In this document: one piece after another, positions 27,912 through 41,200 of the stretch
Numbering within the stretch: the first letter of the stretch is position 1
How the letters are laid out: each line of letters opens with the position of its first letter
NCBI GenBank assembly: GCA_008360975.2
Contig: CM039182.1
Location: 86,831,405 to 86,895,404, forward strand
Reading direction: 5' to 3'
DNA: 64,000 nt
DNA from: Lichenostomus cassidix
Lineage: Eukaryota > Chordata > Aves > Passeriformes > Meliphagidae
Position numbers and translations under genes: made by a program
Notes under the pieces: generated by a model
Seen by the model: only the letters and a program-made list of their open reading frames with translations
Told to the model about the DNA's origin: nothing
The model's database searches: none

Positions 27912-29164
27912 ATGGAAGATGTTTTGAGCTTTGCCATGTCTGCAGACAAAGAATTTTGGTCCTAACAGCTTCTCAGCTTCTTCACAATAAAAACATCCTG
28001 CTGATTCTAGTTTTTCATCACCTTGGAATTCATGTAGGTTATTCATCACCTAAGCATGGGGATTTCAGAACGATACTTGAGGGAGGGTTCTCTGCTCCCA
28101 TGAGATTATGGCTTTTTATCCGTGTGTTGCACTGGGACAAATAAGCATGCCAGGTGCCACGGAAAGAAAAACGAGGCTGCTCTGCAGTTCAGCCCTTATT
28201 TCATTCCTGTCATTGCCTGAAAATCTCATTGACCTGTACTGCCTGATTCACACTTTTGCACTGTACGTGCTAAAGAGAGAAGCACAAAGATACAGTTGTG
28301 AACAGCTGTCAACTTCCTTTTGCCTGCTGGCAGTGAAACAGCTGATTAACTGCTTTCAGATGTGGTCCATTTAGTAAATTAGGAAGTGGTACATCTTTGT
28401 CTAAAGTTTCGGAAGTACTTGGGCTGCATGGATATTTGATTGGTGCACTGTTCAATCAACCCAGTTTTTAGAGTGTTCAGCTCATACTTTTAGAAAATCA
28501 AATTTGTTATGTATCCAAAACTGGGCATACAGAAATGGAACTGCTTCAGTCACACAGCAACTTTCTGAATATTGGGGGGATCCATTTAGAACATTTTGAA
28601 GGAAGAAAATATGATTACTGCCAACCTTAGAGAGGAAATGTGAGTCTACTCAGCAGAGAGGAGTTTAGTTCTGCTGCTGACTTCACTCAGACCAAGATTG
28701 CGACCTCTTCTAGTTTTGCAAAAAAATTACAAAACACCCCCTCTCCCTATCCTTGAAAATAAACCCCCAGACTTTTCCTTGATTAAGTAAAAAAGAGAAC
28801 CAGCCAGCAAGTCAATGGTAATAGAGTTATATTGTGAACTTAGTGTAAGGTTTCATTTAAAACTAAATTCATAGCCAGTCTCTGAGGAGCAAAAATGGAT
28901 GTATCACAGCCAAGTCTCTAAACTGATAATAATGTAAATTTTTCCACCCAGCTTGCCAGGGAAATGGTGCCTGCCTGAACTTTGTGGTCTTTCTCACTCA
29001 CTCACCTAAAGAGCAGATGGAGAGCCCTGTACAGCCCTGTAGGACAGGCAGTGATTTTTTGAGTTCTCTGGTTTAAATCCTCCAGCATTCAGCACAGGAT
29101 AGTTGATGTCACACATTGTACTTCTCACTGGAGAGGAAGGTTTGAGGATTGCTGTACATGATGT

Positions 29165-29500
29165 ATGAGGAGAAGCTGAGGGAGTGGGTTTCTTCAGCCT
29201 AAAGAAGAGAAAGCAAAGGGCAGGCTGCACAATTACCTATGGGCTGGGAGTAGACAAGACCAGTCTTCACAAAGATGCACAGTGAAAGGATAAGAGGCAA
29301 CAGCCAGAAGATGAATTTCGGTCTAAAGAAAGACTTTTTCATCAGAGGGTGGAGAAGCACAGGAAGAGGTTGCCCAGAAACATTGTTGGAGTGACTCAGT
29401 TGGATACAACCCTGAGGGACCTGATCTAGCCCTGAAGCTTGAAGCACTGTTTTGAACCAGGGGACGTTCAGAAGTCCTTCACAGTTACCCTGACACTGGC
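29165..29500 (+). mobile_element. CR1 fragment, forward orientation
   Basis: The sequence follows the CR1 3' region. GAGAAGCTGAGGGAG is followed by TTCTTCAGCCTAAAGAAGAG, then the characteristic TTCATCAGAGGGTGGAGAAG and AGAGGTTGCCCAGA, and GGACCTGATCTAGCCC. It is heavily diverged, and the terminal octamers are not clear. Confidence 0.85.
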
Positions 29501-30130
29501 AGCTCAATTACCAAGAGGCCAACCAGAAATTAATGAATGCTAGTAGCACTCAAAACAAAATTTCACATGAATGAATTCATGTAAAGCCCATCATACAATT
29601 AAAAAAAAAATATTAAGTTGCTATTGCATTGCAATATTTTGGCTGATTAGATGAGGAAACAACTGACTTATAATGAAAAAGGAATCACAGTGAAATCCAC
29701 AGCTTGCTAATCTCATGATGTTTTCTTCCCGCTTTATTTTTAGACAGAAATGAGAAACAGCTGAAAGATGGAGGTGAGAGCTCACTTTTAAGGCAGCATT
29801 TCCCCATTCTCAAGTCCATTCCTAAATCTGTAGCTGCATTTCCAGTTGGATCACTGGGCTCATGGCTCCTATTGCCCTAGGGCACCAAGGGGTCTTGTTC
29901 TACTTACAGCCTCTTCAGAGGCTTCATCTCCTCTGCCACTCATGTTCACACATCCTCTTCCTGTCAGCTGCACTTATTTCTTCCACAAAAAATCCAGATT
30001 AAGAAAGGCTGAGTGTATGTCACAATAATGCCAGCATCAAGAGGTCAAAAATCATGATGTTTCTGAACCAGTAAGTCTTCCTATAGCTGGAAAGCTTTTC
30101 AGCTTTTCATTGCAGTATTAAGGTCAGAAG

Positions 30131-30174
30131 TTTTCTCTTTCTGAGAAAGAGAAAAGGCCTCATCATGAGGCCTT
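30131..30174. repeat. Two overlapping perfect palindromes
   Basis: The first has 12-base arms, TTTTCTCTTTCT at 30131-30142 and its exact reverse complement at 30144-30155, with a 1-base centre. The second has 10-base arms, AAGGCCTCAT at 30154-30163 and its exact reverse complement at 30165-30174, again with a 1-base centre. They share two bases. No gene or known repeat is adjacent. Confidence 0.9.
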
Positions 30175-31870
30175 CTCTTATGATTTTAAGGTTTACTTTG
30201 TCATGTTATGACATTGATTAGCAGCTTTATCTCCATGTCCACATCCAGCATGAGTATCTTCGTCAAGAATATGCTGCTAACAACACTATTTCAGTGACTT
30301 CTATCCCTGATCTGGCAGTTAGGGGGCTATAACAGCAAGAACTGGTAAGATGAAATGTGGTTTGCATGTTGAAAAACCAAGAAATTGCTTTTATTTATGT
30401 TAATGCATTCTGGAAATCTTAGATAGTTTCCTTTAGTTCCATTATTCACTTTTATGCTTATTTTCATACTCTTTTTAAACCTTTTTTTTTTCTTTTTCTC
30501 TGCAGAGAAAGCTGTAGAAAGTCAAAGTATTCAATTTTCATTTAAAAAAATTCCATTATTTTGCTGTGTTCAGGCACTTTCCATTTGATATCACTTTGCT
30601 TTTCAATCTCTACCTGTTCCTTCTGGCATAAAGCTTATCACCAGAGACTTCAGAAAAATAGGAATGCATATTTAAGTAAATGTCCTAATTTGGGCAGTTT
30701 CTGAGAGAGATGTGTGTATGTTAAGGGATTTCTCTTCCAGCAAGCATTCCTCTCTAGCTGTAATGTGATGCCTGACTGTATGATTCTCCTTCTAAGTGCT
30801 GAATCACTCCCAATTTTCCTCTCTTTGACAAGTGTCATGGCCATTTTTCCAAATTACTGGTTGTGTAATATCATCATACAGCTAACTTGTAGTCTCTCAA
30901 TTCAGAAATCTGTGTCTTGTTTAGGCAAAGCTCAACTTGTTTCAAAGCTCAACTCTTCTTACTAAATGGAAATTATAATTTAAACAAATATTTTGCTCAT
31001 CAATATTTTGGAGCTGATTGATGAAATTAGAATAAATACAGCACAGGTTGTAATGACCTTCCCAATCCAAACATTTTTATTTGAAGCAGAATATTGATTT
31101 AATATAAGTGCAGAAAATATGCTAATTGCAAATACCTGACAATTTCATTTAGATCACATATAGCTTCTTAAATAATTGATGGTTTGTATTACCTTTGCAC
31201 TTAACAAAAAGGGCTGGTAGGAATCCACTTACATTTTTCCCAATGTTTCATGCAGGTCCCTGATCCACACAGGTCTCAAACTTGCTTGACTGATTTAACC
31301 AATTGTTTCAGATTACCCACTCAATGAAACCTCAGATTTTCTCTTCCTCAATATAGTCTTCACTTTGCCCATAAGTGGCTCCAAATCACTATGCTGTGCC
31401 TGGGGAAAAGGCAAGGGAGACTGAATGCACACCAAGTGACTCCATGATGCCAGCAGGAGACACAAAATAGTATAAGAACTCAACTAAGTCCTTCCCTCAG
31501 ATAAAACCATGCACAGCTAGTTAATGAACAGTCCTCTGAGGCTGGTAAGGTAAATTAACAATGACTGTTGGCTTTTAATTGTTCTAAAAGTCCCTGGCCA
31601 AAATATACAACTGCTGTGCTACAGCACAGGCCAGCAGTGGCAGTGTTCAGCGTCCCTGGGCCACTGTGCTCTGTCTCCATCTCTTTCTTTTTCTCTCTCT
31701 CTCTTCTTCTTTTTCTAACTGACCAGACATTTCTGAGGAACACTGTAGCTTTTTTCAAAGTACTGGCTGACAGATAAAGCAACTCAAACAAGAACTTTCT
31801 CTTTTTGAGGGCATTAAATCATTACATCGAGCTTTGGATAGCAAATCAAACACAGAAATCTTATGTTCTG

Positions 31871-32126
31871 GGAATCATAGAGATTATTTAGGCTGGAAAA
31901 CACCCTTAAGATCATAAGTTACCCCAGCACAGCCAAGTCCACCACTAAACCATGTCCCTCAGCAGCACATCTGCACGTCTTTTAAGTACCTCCAGGGATA
32001 GTGACTCAGCCACTTCTCTGGACAGCCTATTCCAATCCTTGACAACCCTTTCCATGAAGAAATTTTTCCTATTATCCAACATAGACCTCTTGTGACACAA
32101 CTTGAGACCGTTTCCTCTTATTTCTT
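31871..32126 (-). mobile_element. CR1 fragment, reverse orientation
   Basis: On the plus strand it starts GGAATCATAGAGATTATTTAG and continues with CTGGACAGCCTATTCCAAT and AAATTTTTCCTATTATCCAA, a diverged reverse complement of the CR1 3' region. About 255 bases remain. Confidence 0.85.
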
Positions 32127-35100
32127 AAAGCAGAATAAAAGCCAATGTTTGACACAAGAAAAAATTAACTTCATTTCAGTATTAAAGGGTTTTCTGGAAG
32201 AAACTTTGGCAGAAGATAAAAAGGCTCCGAGGACAGGAAATAATTCAAAGTATTTGGTTAAACCAGTGAAATTACAGCTATTTAATACATGACTCACGGG
32301 AATTACATCCATGAATGATGGATACTGCAGAGGCTCTTCTCCATTTGTAGAATGGGTTCAGCAGTACAAGGCCTTCTGTAGACTTCTAGTTTTCTGTAGC
32401 TTCTGGAAATAATAACTCACAAACTTTTCAACAGCTTTATCTGATTCATCTGTCATAAGTACCAGGAAACAACTTGATATTAGATCACTGCTGGCCTTTC
32501 AAATACAGCCTCATAGAAAACACAGCCCTTTCAGAAATCAGAAGCTGATTTCACTTCTGGACTGAGGAATAATCTCTGCATTAACAATCCTGGCCAGAGT
32601 GCTTTAATCCGGATGGGACACCTACCTCAGAAAGCCAGCAAAAAGCATGAGAAGGGCTCAAGTATGGAATATACTGGTTATCTAGGATAACCAGTTGATG
32701 TTGAGTTCCAGATTTGAAGTGTGTTGACAAGTTTTGGTTGCAAATTTGGAATAGATTGGTGCACAGAAGAAATTTGGTTTACCATAGAAATGCACCTAGT
32801 TATAAGCTATGCAGGAGCCATTCAAGGGAAGAGGCTCTACATTTGGTATCAGTGTCATTCCAAATTTGCCATGGAACTGCTGTACTAAATCAAATTCTCC
32901 GATTTCTCACATTTTGTCTTACTTGGTGGATACTTAAGAAACCCCTCAGCAACTCTGAGTGGCAAATGTTACAACATGCTTTTTGTTGTTGTTGTTTGTC
33001 CCCTTTCCCCATCCTGCCTTTGCAATGGTCTTTCCCCAACAGCACAATTCTTGAATATCATCCTTACAGAAAGACTTCGCAGCTCCAGTAGAAAAATCAC
33101 TAACTTTTTCTGTAACACATATTTCTGGGATTGTTAGGGAGGTTTTTGAAGTACTTTGCACATGGCGGTGAAGCTCAAGGATGCCCCATCTCGACCCTCC
33201 CTAACATCTCTCCCTGTCTGTAGTCCTGAGTGAGTCACTTCACTCCTCATGCAGGGCACCTGACTATCTTCTCTTCCACTGGAAAGGACCCTCCACCACC
33301 ACCACCACACTGAAGGGCCAGCAAAGCAAGCTAGTTGACATGAAAAGGAGGGAAGAGAAGCTTCTTAAATGGTGCCTTGCTAAAGAGGCACTTACTTGTC
33401 AATGACTTACTCTAAGTTCTCAGAATCTGATTTAGAGGTTGAGGATACCCATGTCTTTCTGGAAAAAAAAACTCAAACACAAACTGGGTGATGAAAGCAT
33501 GGGCATCACAACCTTCTCTTAAACTTTGACTGTAGGAACTGCCACTTTTCTTTCTCTCCCACATTTTTTCCTGTTCACTCTGGCCTTGTCACTGGCACAC
33601 CTACCAGAAGTCAGAAATGTGGGTTCATTTTGATTTCAGCTTTTGATGCCTCAAACTCATATTTCCCCTAACAGCCTACTCCAAAACACACTTGGGGGGT
33701 TCTTCTCTATTCTTGCTGAAGTTCCACCTTGTACTTAAACACCGGTGGCCAGAGGAAGGAGACACACCTGCCTCTGCACACTCACTGCCTCACAATGCCC
33801 AGTGGAGAGGAGCTCTGCCATCTCCTCGCCTTTCTGGGGGCTGTGCCTGTGTTTACCCCAAGCAGTTGCCTCATGCTATAACAGAGAGAGAAGGATGTAC
33901 CCACATTTCACCTCCATGGGAATGACCTACCTGTTGGGTAAGAGTTCTGCTCTTCTTCCCCTCCCACACTCAGTGAATCAACAAATGCATGAAAAAAAAC
34001 TCGAAGTCACGTGTGGATACTGCCTCACTGTGCTCATGCTGGCCCTGTGAGTCACAGATCATTTCCATGTAAACCTCATGAGAAGGGAAGGACAAGCCTT
34101 CCCTGAGATTCCTACACTCGCCAACTCGTGCTTAGTCTCCCCTACTGACTGATGGGTTAGACAGTGGAGAAAAACAATGGTGGATCCCTCCAGGCAAATG
34201 AGAGGGAAATAAACCATCCCTTACCATCTCACTCCTGATGAAAGCTCCAACCTCTGGGTAACTGAGATTGCTTCAATGGGACTGACTGTGCATATTTTAA
34301 AGGAAACTAGTGATTATGAGTTCATTTGGTGCAGGGCCTGAGTGTGCAGCTGACTGGCATGTGGCCACACAGACGGAGGGAACACCTCACCTGTGAATCC
34401 CAGCAGCTGAGACATCCCTTCAGTCCTGAGCTGCATACTCATCCATGAGCCCAGCAATGCCTCAAGAAGAACTGAGCACCTCATGAACTCGAAGGTCAGG
34501 AATGCAACCATCCGCAGCAGACACATCAAACAATATATATTTTATTGGTTTAATTTCCAAGCAAGTGAAAAACCAGAGAGAAGAAAATTTGTATAGCATA
34601 ATCTCTAAAATTTATGAAGAATAATTACAACTTTTATGCAGTCTTTCATTTTGATTTGGGTGTAATTTTGACAGAAAGATGATCTAAAATTTTTACCATA
34701 CTTTGAAGGACACTATTGAAAGTATATAAATCATAAACTGTATCTGAAATATCTTAGTCATAGCAGAGAACACAGAGTTCAGAAACTTCTCCTAAAAATG
34801 CTGATTTCTGTTTTATGATTTCAGCCTTCTGGCTATTATTAGAGCTTGTAATAATTACCATTTTTACCTTGAGATTTGAGAAGAAGCTAAGTCTCACAGC
34901 GAATGGAATGTGTCTGAATAATTCATTGCAAGTAAATAAGGATTTGGTTTTCAAATATAGAGAGGACTTTCTAGATACAGCACTCTGGAAATACTGTATT
35001 AAGTATATTTATTATCCATGGAAGGCAAACATATATCTGCAATTATTCCAAAGATTTAATTTTGCAGTAATTGGAGTATTTAGATCAAAGAGCCTGCATT

Positions 35101-36387
35101 CATATGAAATGAATATGTACTTATACCTCCTATATACTTAGAAAGTTAAGAAATAAACCCTTATACTTTTTCTACATAGTGTTTCAAAATATTTATGCCC
35201 CTTTTGTATCTGCAGTCCTTGGGGTTGCAGTGTGCTAAATTTCTTTCTTTGAATTTTTTTTTCACATTATAGGAGGGATGTTCTTTCTACAAACTTAAAG
35301 TGCATGTCATTTAAAAGTGACTCTTCCTACTTCAAGATTTTCCACAGAGTTTTGGTACTGAGAAGAATTTGTCTTCATTGATGGAAAGACATATCATACT
35401 GGCAGGAACACTCCACTTACTAGAAGGGAAATATTATCCTTTGTTGAGCTGAAAGATTCCTTATGTATCTTCCATCAATCTGAAGCATTGTGACATTTCC
35501 TATCACTGTACCACAAGGATGTTCCTTCTGGGAAATGCACAGACTATACTAATGAGTATGTTCATACATCAGAGGAAATCTTTCTTTTCCCCCTGTAAAA
35601 TGGCAAAATTATTCTTGATCTAATATTACTAGACCACAGCAGAGAGAATGTGTAATTGACTGTAAATAATAGGTCAAAATGACCAAGCATGACATTTTTA
35701 AAGTTCAAATCCTCTCATGCGTAGTTATCATACATTGCATTATGGATATTCACAAACAGTATTTGTCAAGCCACTGTGTACCAAAGTGACTTATCTTCTA
35801 CTAAATGCAACAACAAGTGAAACAGAGCTCGTTGAGGTTGCTTTCAATTTCCTTTTCTAATTTCTGTGCCATTTTAAACAAATGACACAGCGGTGAGTCG
35901 AAGAGAACAGAGCAGAGCAGCAGAGATCACCTGAAGGTCAGCATACAACAGGTCTCTTCATATGAAATCTGCCAGAGCTGCGCTGGCTTTCTACCCAACA
36001 AAGCAATGTTCTGCATAACAGAGAGGCAGGGAGTGAAGCAGTTAAGAGATTTAGATACCAGGAAACTGCTTTTCAAGGCTCCAAAAGCCTGCTCATTACA
36101 ACCTCAGATAATTGACTATTAGAGAGATAAACCCCCTGCTTTTCAAAGCAGACATCAAGGAGCAGACCTTGGGCTCTGAAGTGGAAGGTACAACTCTCAA
36201 AACTGATTCTAAGTTTACATACATATGAAAAACCCCTCTCTTTCCACGTACTTTATGGCAGATTGTAAGAAACAGATAATGTCTCTTCTCATTTCCATTA
36301 CAAAGCTCTGCTGAGAGATTGTTCCAGCTGAAGTGGGTAGAACCAGTTCTTCAAAAGAACAAAAGAAAGAACAAACCATTATACATT

Positions 36388-36431
36388 AAAAAAAAAGGAA
36401 AAAAAAAGAAAAAAGAGAAAGAAGAAAGAGC
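36388..36431 (+). repeat. A-rich purine tract
   Basis: The stretch is nearly pure A and G, with A8 and A9 runs broken by GG and G, and ends in GAAAGAAGAAAGAG. It is simple sequence with no further signal. Confidence 0.7.
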
Positions 36432-36861
36432 ATTTTTGAATTCTGATTTGTGCACTGGGTGATGAGCTTCCTCTTTCCCATCCTGTGCTGCTCTGTGGTA
36501 GTCACTCCCCTTTCAGAATGACTGTTTGACCAACTCTTTCACAAAGCTGCCTGCCTCCCTCTGGGGATATGCTCAAACAACCCAAGGATTGCTCCAGCCA
36601 GAAGCACTTTCACACAGCTGGAGCCAAAATTGCCCCAAGGAAGATCTAAATCATATTGGATGAGAGTTGTGATGGTGCTTTTAACGGGGTCAAAATTTCA
36701 CTTCCCAGATGGCAATAGAGCAGCCAATCTAGGAGAATTTCTTCTTCCAGAAGGAGTTCCTGGAAGCATAAAGTCATTCCGTAGCTAGCTGGACACATGT
36801 TGAGGGTCATAAAACACCTGACTTCAATGTATTCAGTCTTGATTTACATAGACTTTCCATG

Positions 36862-36932
36862 TGTTTTGTTGTTTTTGTTTTCCTTTTTTTTTTTTGGGGG
36901 GGGGATTGTTTTGTGTTGTTTTTCTTTTTCTC
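36862..36932 (+). repeat. T-rich tract with G8 run
   Basis: GTTTTGTTGTTTTTG leads into T12 or so, followed by eight or more G residues and then more TTGTTTTG. The long mononucleotide runs also make this a likely site of sequencing error. Confidence 0.8.
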
Positions 36933-37287
36933 CACAGCTTCCTTTATTTATTTTTTTAAATTTTCACAATAATCAATATTTCAGATTAATTCTTAGGTTT
37001 CAGACATTTGCACTCAGAAATCAGAAAGCATGAGTCTTGTTTAGGAGCTTTCAAAAGCCTTTTAAGAAGGGCATTATGAAATGAACAGAGTAAGAAAAAA
37101 GAATACTTTGACCTGTTCATGATGGGGAAGCATCCAAACTTTCAAGAGTTCTCTTAAGTGACCATTAGATATTGCTGAGGATAAATAAATTTGTGTAGAA
37201 AATGAATGTATTACTTGAAAAATCTCTAATTAGGAATAATGTGTCAGCATCCACAAATATATAAGGAAACAAGAGTGTGGGACTCAG

Positions 37288-37370
37288 AAATCATGGAATG
37301 GCTTGGGTTGGAAGAGACCGAAAAGATCATTTAGCTCCAACTCCCCTTCCATAGGCAGGGACACTATCAC
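37288..37370 (-). mobile_element. Short CR1 3' end fragment
   Basis: The plus strand reads AATCATGGAATGGCTTGGGT, then TGGAAGAGACCGAAAAGATC and CATAGGCAGGGACAC, the reverse complement of the last 80 or so bases of CR1. It lies about 730 bases beyond the MOCOS stop codon. Confidence 0.85.
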
Positions 37371-37774
37371 ATAAAAAAATCCCAGGGAAGACATTGTGTA
37401 AAATAAATCATATGGAAAAGTAACAAATGGAAGGGAAAGAAGTTGAGAACAAATGGATGGAATTCCTTCACAGGGAATGAGTTTTGCAAATAGCATTCTG
37501 AATCTTCATTAACTTTGTGCCTTTTTTGGCATCCTCACACACCACTTCTGAAGGGGGAGACACAGATTTCCCAATAATTCCCTATTTTCCATTGCTTTCA
37601 GAATGTCTACACATCACCTTCAGCTTCCTATTAGAAAAGCTGAATGCTCTGCTTCTCTCATGACACTCTCCCACTGTTCTCTTCCCACCCACATTGTTTC
37701 TAAAATATGTTTTGCATCCTCTCTCCTAATTGGGGTTTTAACAAAGCAGCAGAAGGAAGTAGTGTATTATTGTG

Positions 37775-38100
37775 TTTATTTTCCTTCATTCAGATGTGGC
37801 TTTCTGACAACGAAGTTGGGCTTGTTTTGGGAGTCATCCACTCCCAATCCAATAAAACTTGATCAAACCTGTTGCATCCTGAAGCAATTTGCAGAACAGA
37901 GTTATGGCTGCTGCAACCTAATCACAAGCAAAAACATGTAGGTGAGCTGTAATTATCAACAGTTTTGCCATCTGATACCATTTACAGCAAACAGACAATT
38001 ACCAGAAGCAAATGAGTGGAAGCTTTTTCTTTTTTTTTTGTGTAACTGACTACTGACTTTTCCCTGTAGTTGCACAAAAATTTCATCTCCACCAGAGAAT
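37775..38100 (-). other. MOCOS: Putative MOCOS 3' UTR with candidate poly(A) signal
   Basis: Below the stop codon the first minus-strand AATAAA I can find is at 37780-37775, about 320 bases downstream, and a T-rich stretch follows it. This is a sensible minimum 3' UTR. No transcript evidence is available, and a more distal site could be used instead. Confidence 0.35.
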
Positions 38101-38247
38101 CTATCCCGAGCATTTTTCTTCACTGGAGGTCGGAGGCTGGATTTCTGTATTCTCCTTCAGCACTGGAAGTACTTGAGACCCAACTGATAAAATATCTGGC
38201 AAGGAAGAGCGCAAGGGCTGGTTCATAAGATAGATGCCAAAGTTTGT
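38101..38247 (-). CDS. MOCOS: MOCOS terminal coding exon with stop
   Basis: This 147-base terminal coding stretch gives 48 residues and a TAG stop at 38103-38101. The acceptor, CTTTTTTTCAG|ACA, has a strong polypyrimidine tract. It opens with TNFGIYLMNQPL, which matches the conserved FGxYLM strand, and continues with ILSVGSQVLPVLKE, the closing strand of the MOSC barrel (VGxxVxPV). A short hydrophilic tail (PPTSSEEKCSG) follows and is likely disordered. The seven-kilobase intron above it, 38248-45356, is the largest complete intron in the window. Confidence 0.95.
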   Translation of the reverse strand, partial: TNFGIYLMNQPLRSSLPDILSVGSQVLPVLKENTEIQPPTSSEEKCSG

Positions 38248-41200
38248 CTGAAAAAAAGCAAAATATTTACTAAGATGCAACACATGTTAGGGCAATCAAA
38301 TCAATAGAGGCTCTCACAACCCAGGTATGTTTAGAAGAACAATATTGCTTTAAGAATAAGGAGGTATGTACTATGTCCATGTAATTAAGAACATTCTCAA
38401 CTCATTAATTATAATAGACTGGTAAACAAAAGCTAATGCCAGGCTATTCAAGAATAGCTTAAGTAAGTGGATAAATAACACAGTATTTCATCATGAGCTC
38501 CACAGTATCATATATGTAATTCATGCTCACTCACAATCTTGTTATTTAATGACTGTTCTGGCTTCTTGACAAATACAGTTAATGCATTGTCACAAACAAA
38601 GGCTCTGCAGCATGAGAACACTAGTATGTTCCAACAGCAAGGAAGTCTTGCATCTTCTACCATGAATTATTCGCTTTGTTAACAGAACTTTATTCTGTCT
38701 AGCCTCTGTGAGTTTCCCTTCATTTGTTTTTATGAATATTTTAGCATGTTTTACAGAAAATATTCAGAAAGTTTGTTTTATTATTGCTCCTGCTTGTTAA
38801 GTGTCATTATCTGTGAATCTATCCTACATAAATATTAGAACTATTTAGAAGGTGTCTCTGAAATACTGAGTAATGAAATGAATGAAATATCTACTTTGCC
38901 CACTGACCATACAACCCTCACAGGCACCAAAAACCTGATCTGTGTGTCTGCATTCTTATGTGAGGTCTTGATCTCAAGCACTTGAATGTTACAGTTGTGG
39001 GTGTGATCTGGAAATGTCACAGGAAGAGACTGGTGTGGTTTTGTGGTTTTGTTTTCCAGCAGTGGAGAATTTAGAAATATGCAAGAAAAAGACTTGTCAT
39101 CTCATGACAGTATTTTCCAAAGAATTAGATAATAGTTAATAAAAAAAATATATTAAGTAGGAAATAAAGGAATGCTGAAGACCATGTTAAATTAATAACT
39201 GATTTTCAGACTTCAGAAAGTCTTTCCTCTTTAAACTGAAGACCTTGGAAATCCAATACTAATTTTCTTGTCTCTTTTTGCAAGCTTCAAAAAAAAGTAT
39301 TTTTCTTTGGTAGACTACAGCCAAAATGTAGAAGTCATTCTAAAGTGTAAAGTAAATAAATAAGCAAATGAAATTACTTAAAACCAAAATTCTATTATCC
39401 TTCTCTATTTCCTGATTACATTTACTGCCATTGTTCAGATCAATGATTCTGAAATTGAGTGAATTACATTAAGAGCAGGTTTAAAAAAAATAGAAGGTAA
39501 AAGGAATTGCAATAAATAAAAAAAAATAGTGTTAGGTGAATTTAAGGGACCATATTTCACAGACTAAACATGAAGGCAGTAAGTTTTCTCCTATGCTTGC
39601 ACTGTCTAATTAAATAAAGATGCAGCAATGAGGTAACACAGAACAGCTTTTAGGCTTTGAAGAATTCATGAGAGGTAAGATTGAGACCGACTCCCAAATA
39701 AGAGAGATTCTGTAAAGCAGAGATCTATCCAAACATGGCCTCAGACTCCAAATTTGGGTCTTTCTGTTTCCTTTGTAATCCTAAACATCAACAAGAAAAA
39801 TGGGCCCCAAGCTTAGGTATTTTTGGCTACATGTGCTACTCCTTCATCTCACTGGCATCTCACATGTAGAGGGCATGAGCTGGACCATCAGGCCTATCCT
39901 AGCACTGGCACTTTTTTGGGTACCAGTGGCTATGAGGGTGTCCATGCTAAGTACACACAGGGTATATCCTTATGGCAGTGTTCCAGTATTTAATGCTGAG
40001 GAATGACTGCAGCACTGTAAGATTCCAACCCTCTAGCACAGTGACTGTGTTGCATCAACCATGCTGCCATAATGGTGTTAGTAACTGTTTCATTCAAAAT
40101 ATTAAAGTACATAGTCTTATTTTTCCATTTTTACTTTTCTCTCATTCATTGACAAGTTTCTCTGTTGGCATAAATTATGGATTTTTCAGCCTTGTGGTTA
40201 ATAACCTGCATTTACCTCCTACACCCTAGTGCAAAAATAACAGTTGCCATGATTTTTTAAAAAAATCAAGCAGTTATAAAACACATATTGTAAAATTAAT
40301 ATTAGTTCATGCTACACTGCATTTCACACAGAAAGGAATTTTATAACTCATCCATGTAAATGAGCTTATTTGCTGCATGAGAAGTTTATATTTATTGTAT
40401 TGTCATCATGAAGTATCTTATAACGAGACAAGAATAAATCTGGGCAGATTGTTCACTGTGAAGAACTTAATTGACCAATTTTTGCTACTGCAAATAATTT
40501 AGCAGGGTTTTGGGTTTTTTTAAATGCACCTTAAAACATTCAGAATTATTTAAGAAAATGCATGTCTGAATACATCTTGTCTTCAGGAGTTTTCAAGTAC
40601 TGTTTCAATAGTGGTCTTTAGTATTTTCCTTCTCAGATTTGGCTTCTAAAGTCTCAGTATTTTTTTCAGTGAGCAATGCCTAAGGAGTTTCCAAGGTGAT
40701 GATATACTGATGGTATACATATTTTAGTACTAATGCCTGGTTGGAATTGCCGACCTCTGGTTTTTTGTGAATGTTCTTAAACCCAAAATTTAGCCTGTGA
40801 TTGCCAGAAGTGGATTTAACATTTTTGAAGTAAATTTCCCAGGTTTTTCAATAATTACAAATAATGACTCAGCAAGTACTGATAATAGCAATCACACAAA
40901 CACCCCTGCCAAGCAACCACAAAAACTGCATCTGCCACTTCAGCTCTGTTTCAAGAGAAAGATAAAATGTACAAATCGGCCCTTCTCACATTTCTGATGA
41001 AAAATGAGGCTTTCAGACGCAGAGATTATAGCCTGCAGAGTTATTACAGTGAACTGCATAATCTCTGCCTGCTGCTGCTACCTTTTCCTGGCTTCAAGGG
41101 CATTTTACTCTGCATATAATCTTCGCAGACACACCAAGAACTGTGCAGGGAGTGCAGGACTGTTAGCTCCGTGGCTTTATCTGGCAGTAGAGAGTCTTCC

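Larger units (their letters stand above)
9701..29164. other. Intergenic region, no gene recognised
   Basis: It contains the longest CR1 copy, one A/C-rich tract, two small tandem duplications and a T-run near 22746. The longest frames (135 codons at 10424-10831 minus, 144 at 23057-23491 minus) carry no recognisable domain. I searched by eye for the N-terminus of FHOD3, the usual downstream neighbour of MOCOS, and did not find it. Confidence 0.6.
29501..37774. other. Intergenic region downstream of MOCOS
   Basis: Two CR1 fragments, the double palindrome and A- or T-rich tracts are the only structure seen. No exon was recognised on either strand. Frames at 32714-33091 plus and 34815-35141 plus have random composition. 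Confidence 0.6.

Noticed and set aside
31040..31076. Text resembling the CR1 3' tail (CCTTCCCAATCCAAACA)
   Set aside because: It is too short, and the flanking sequence does not continue the CR1 match well enough to call.
32714..33091. 125-codon plus-strand frame
   Set aside because: It has random composition, no domain, and passes through a GTT-repeat stretch.
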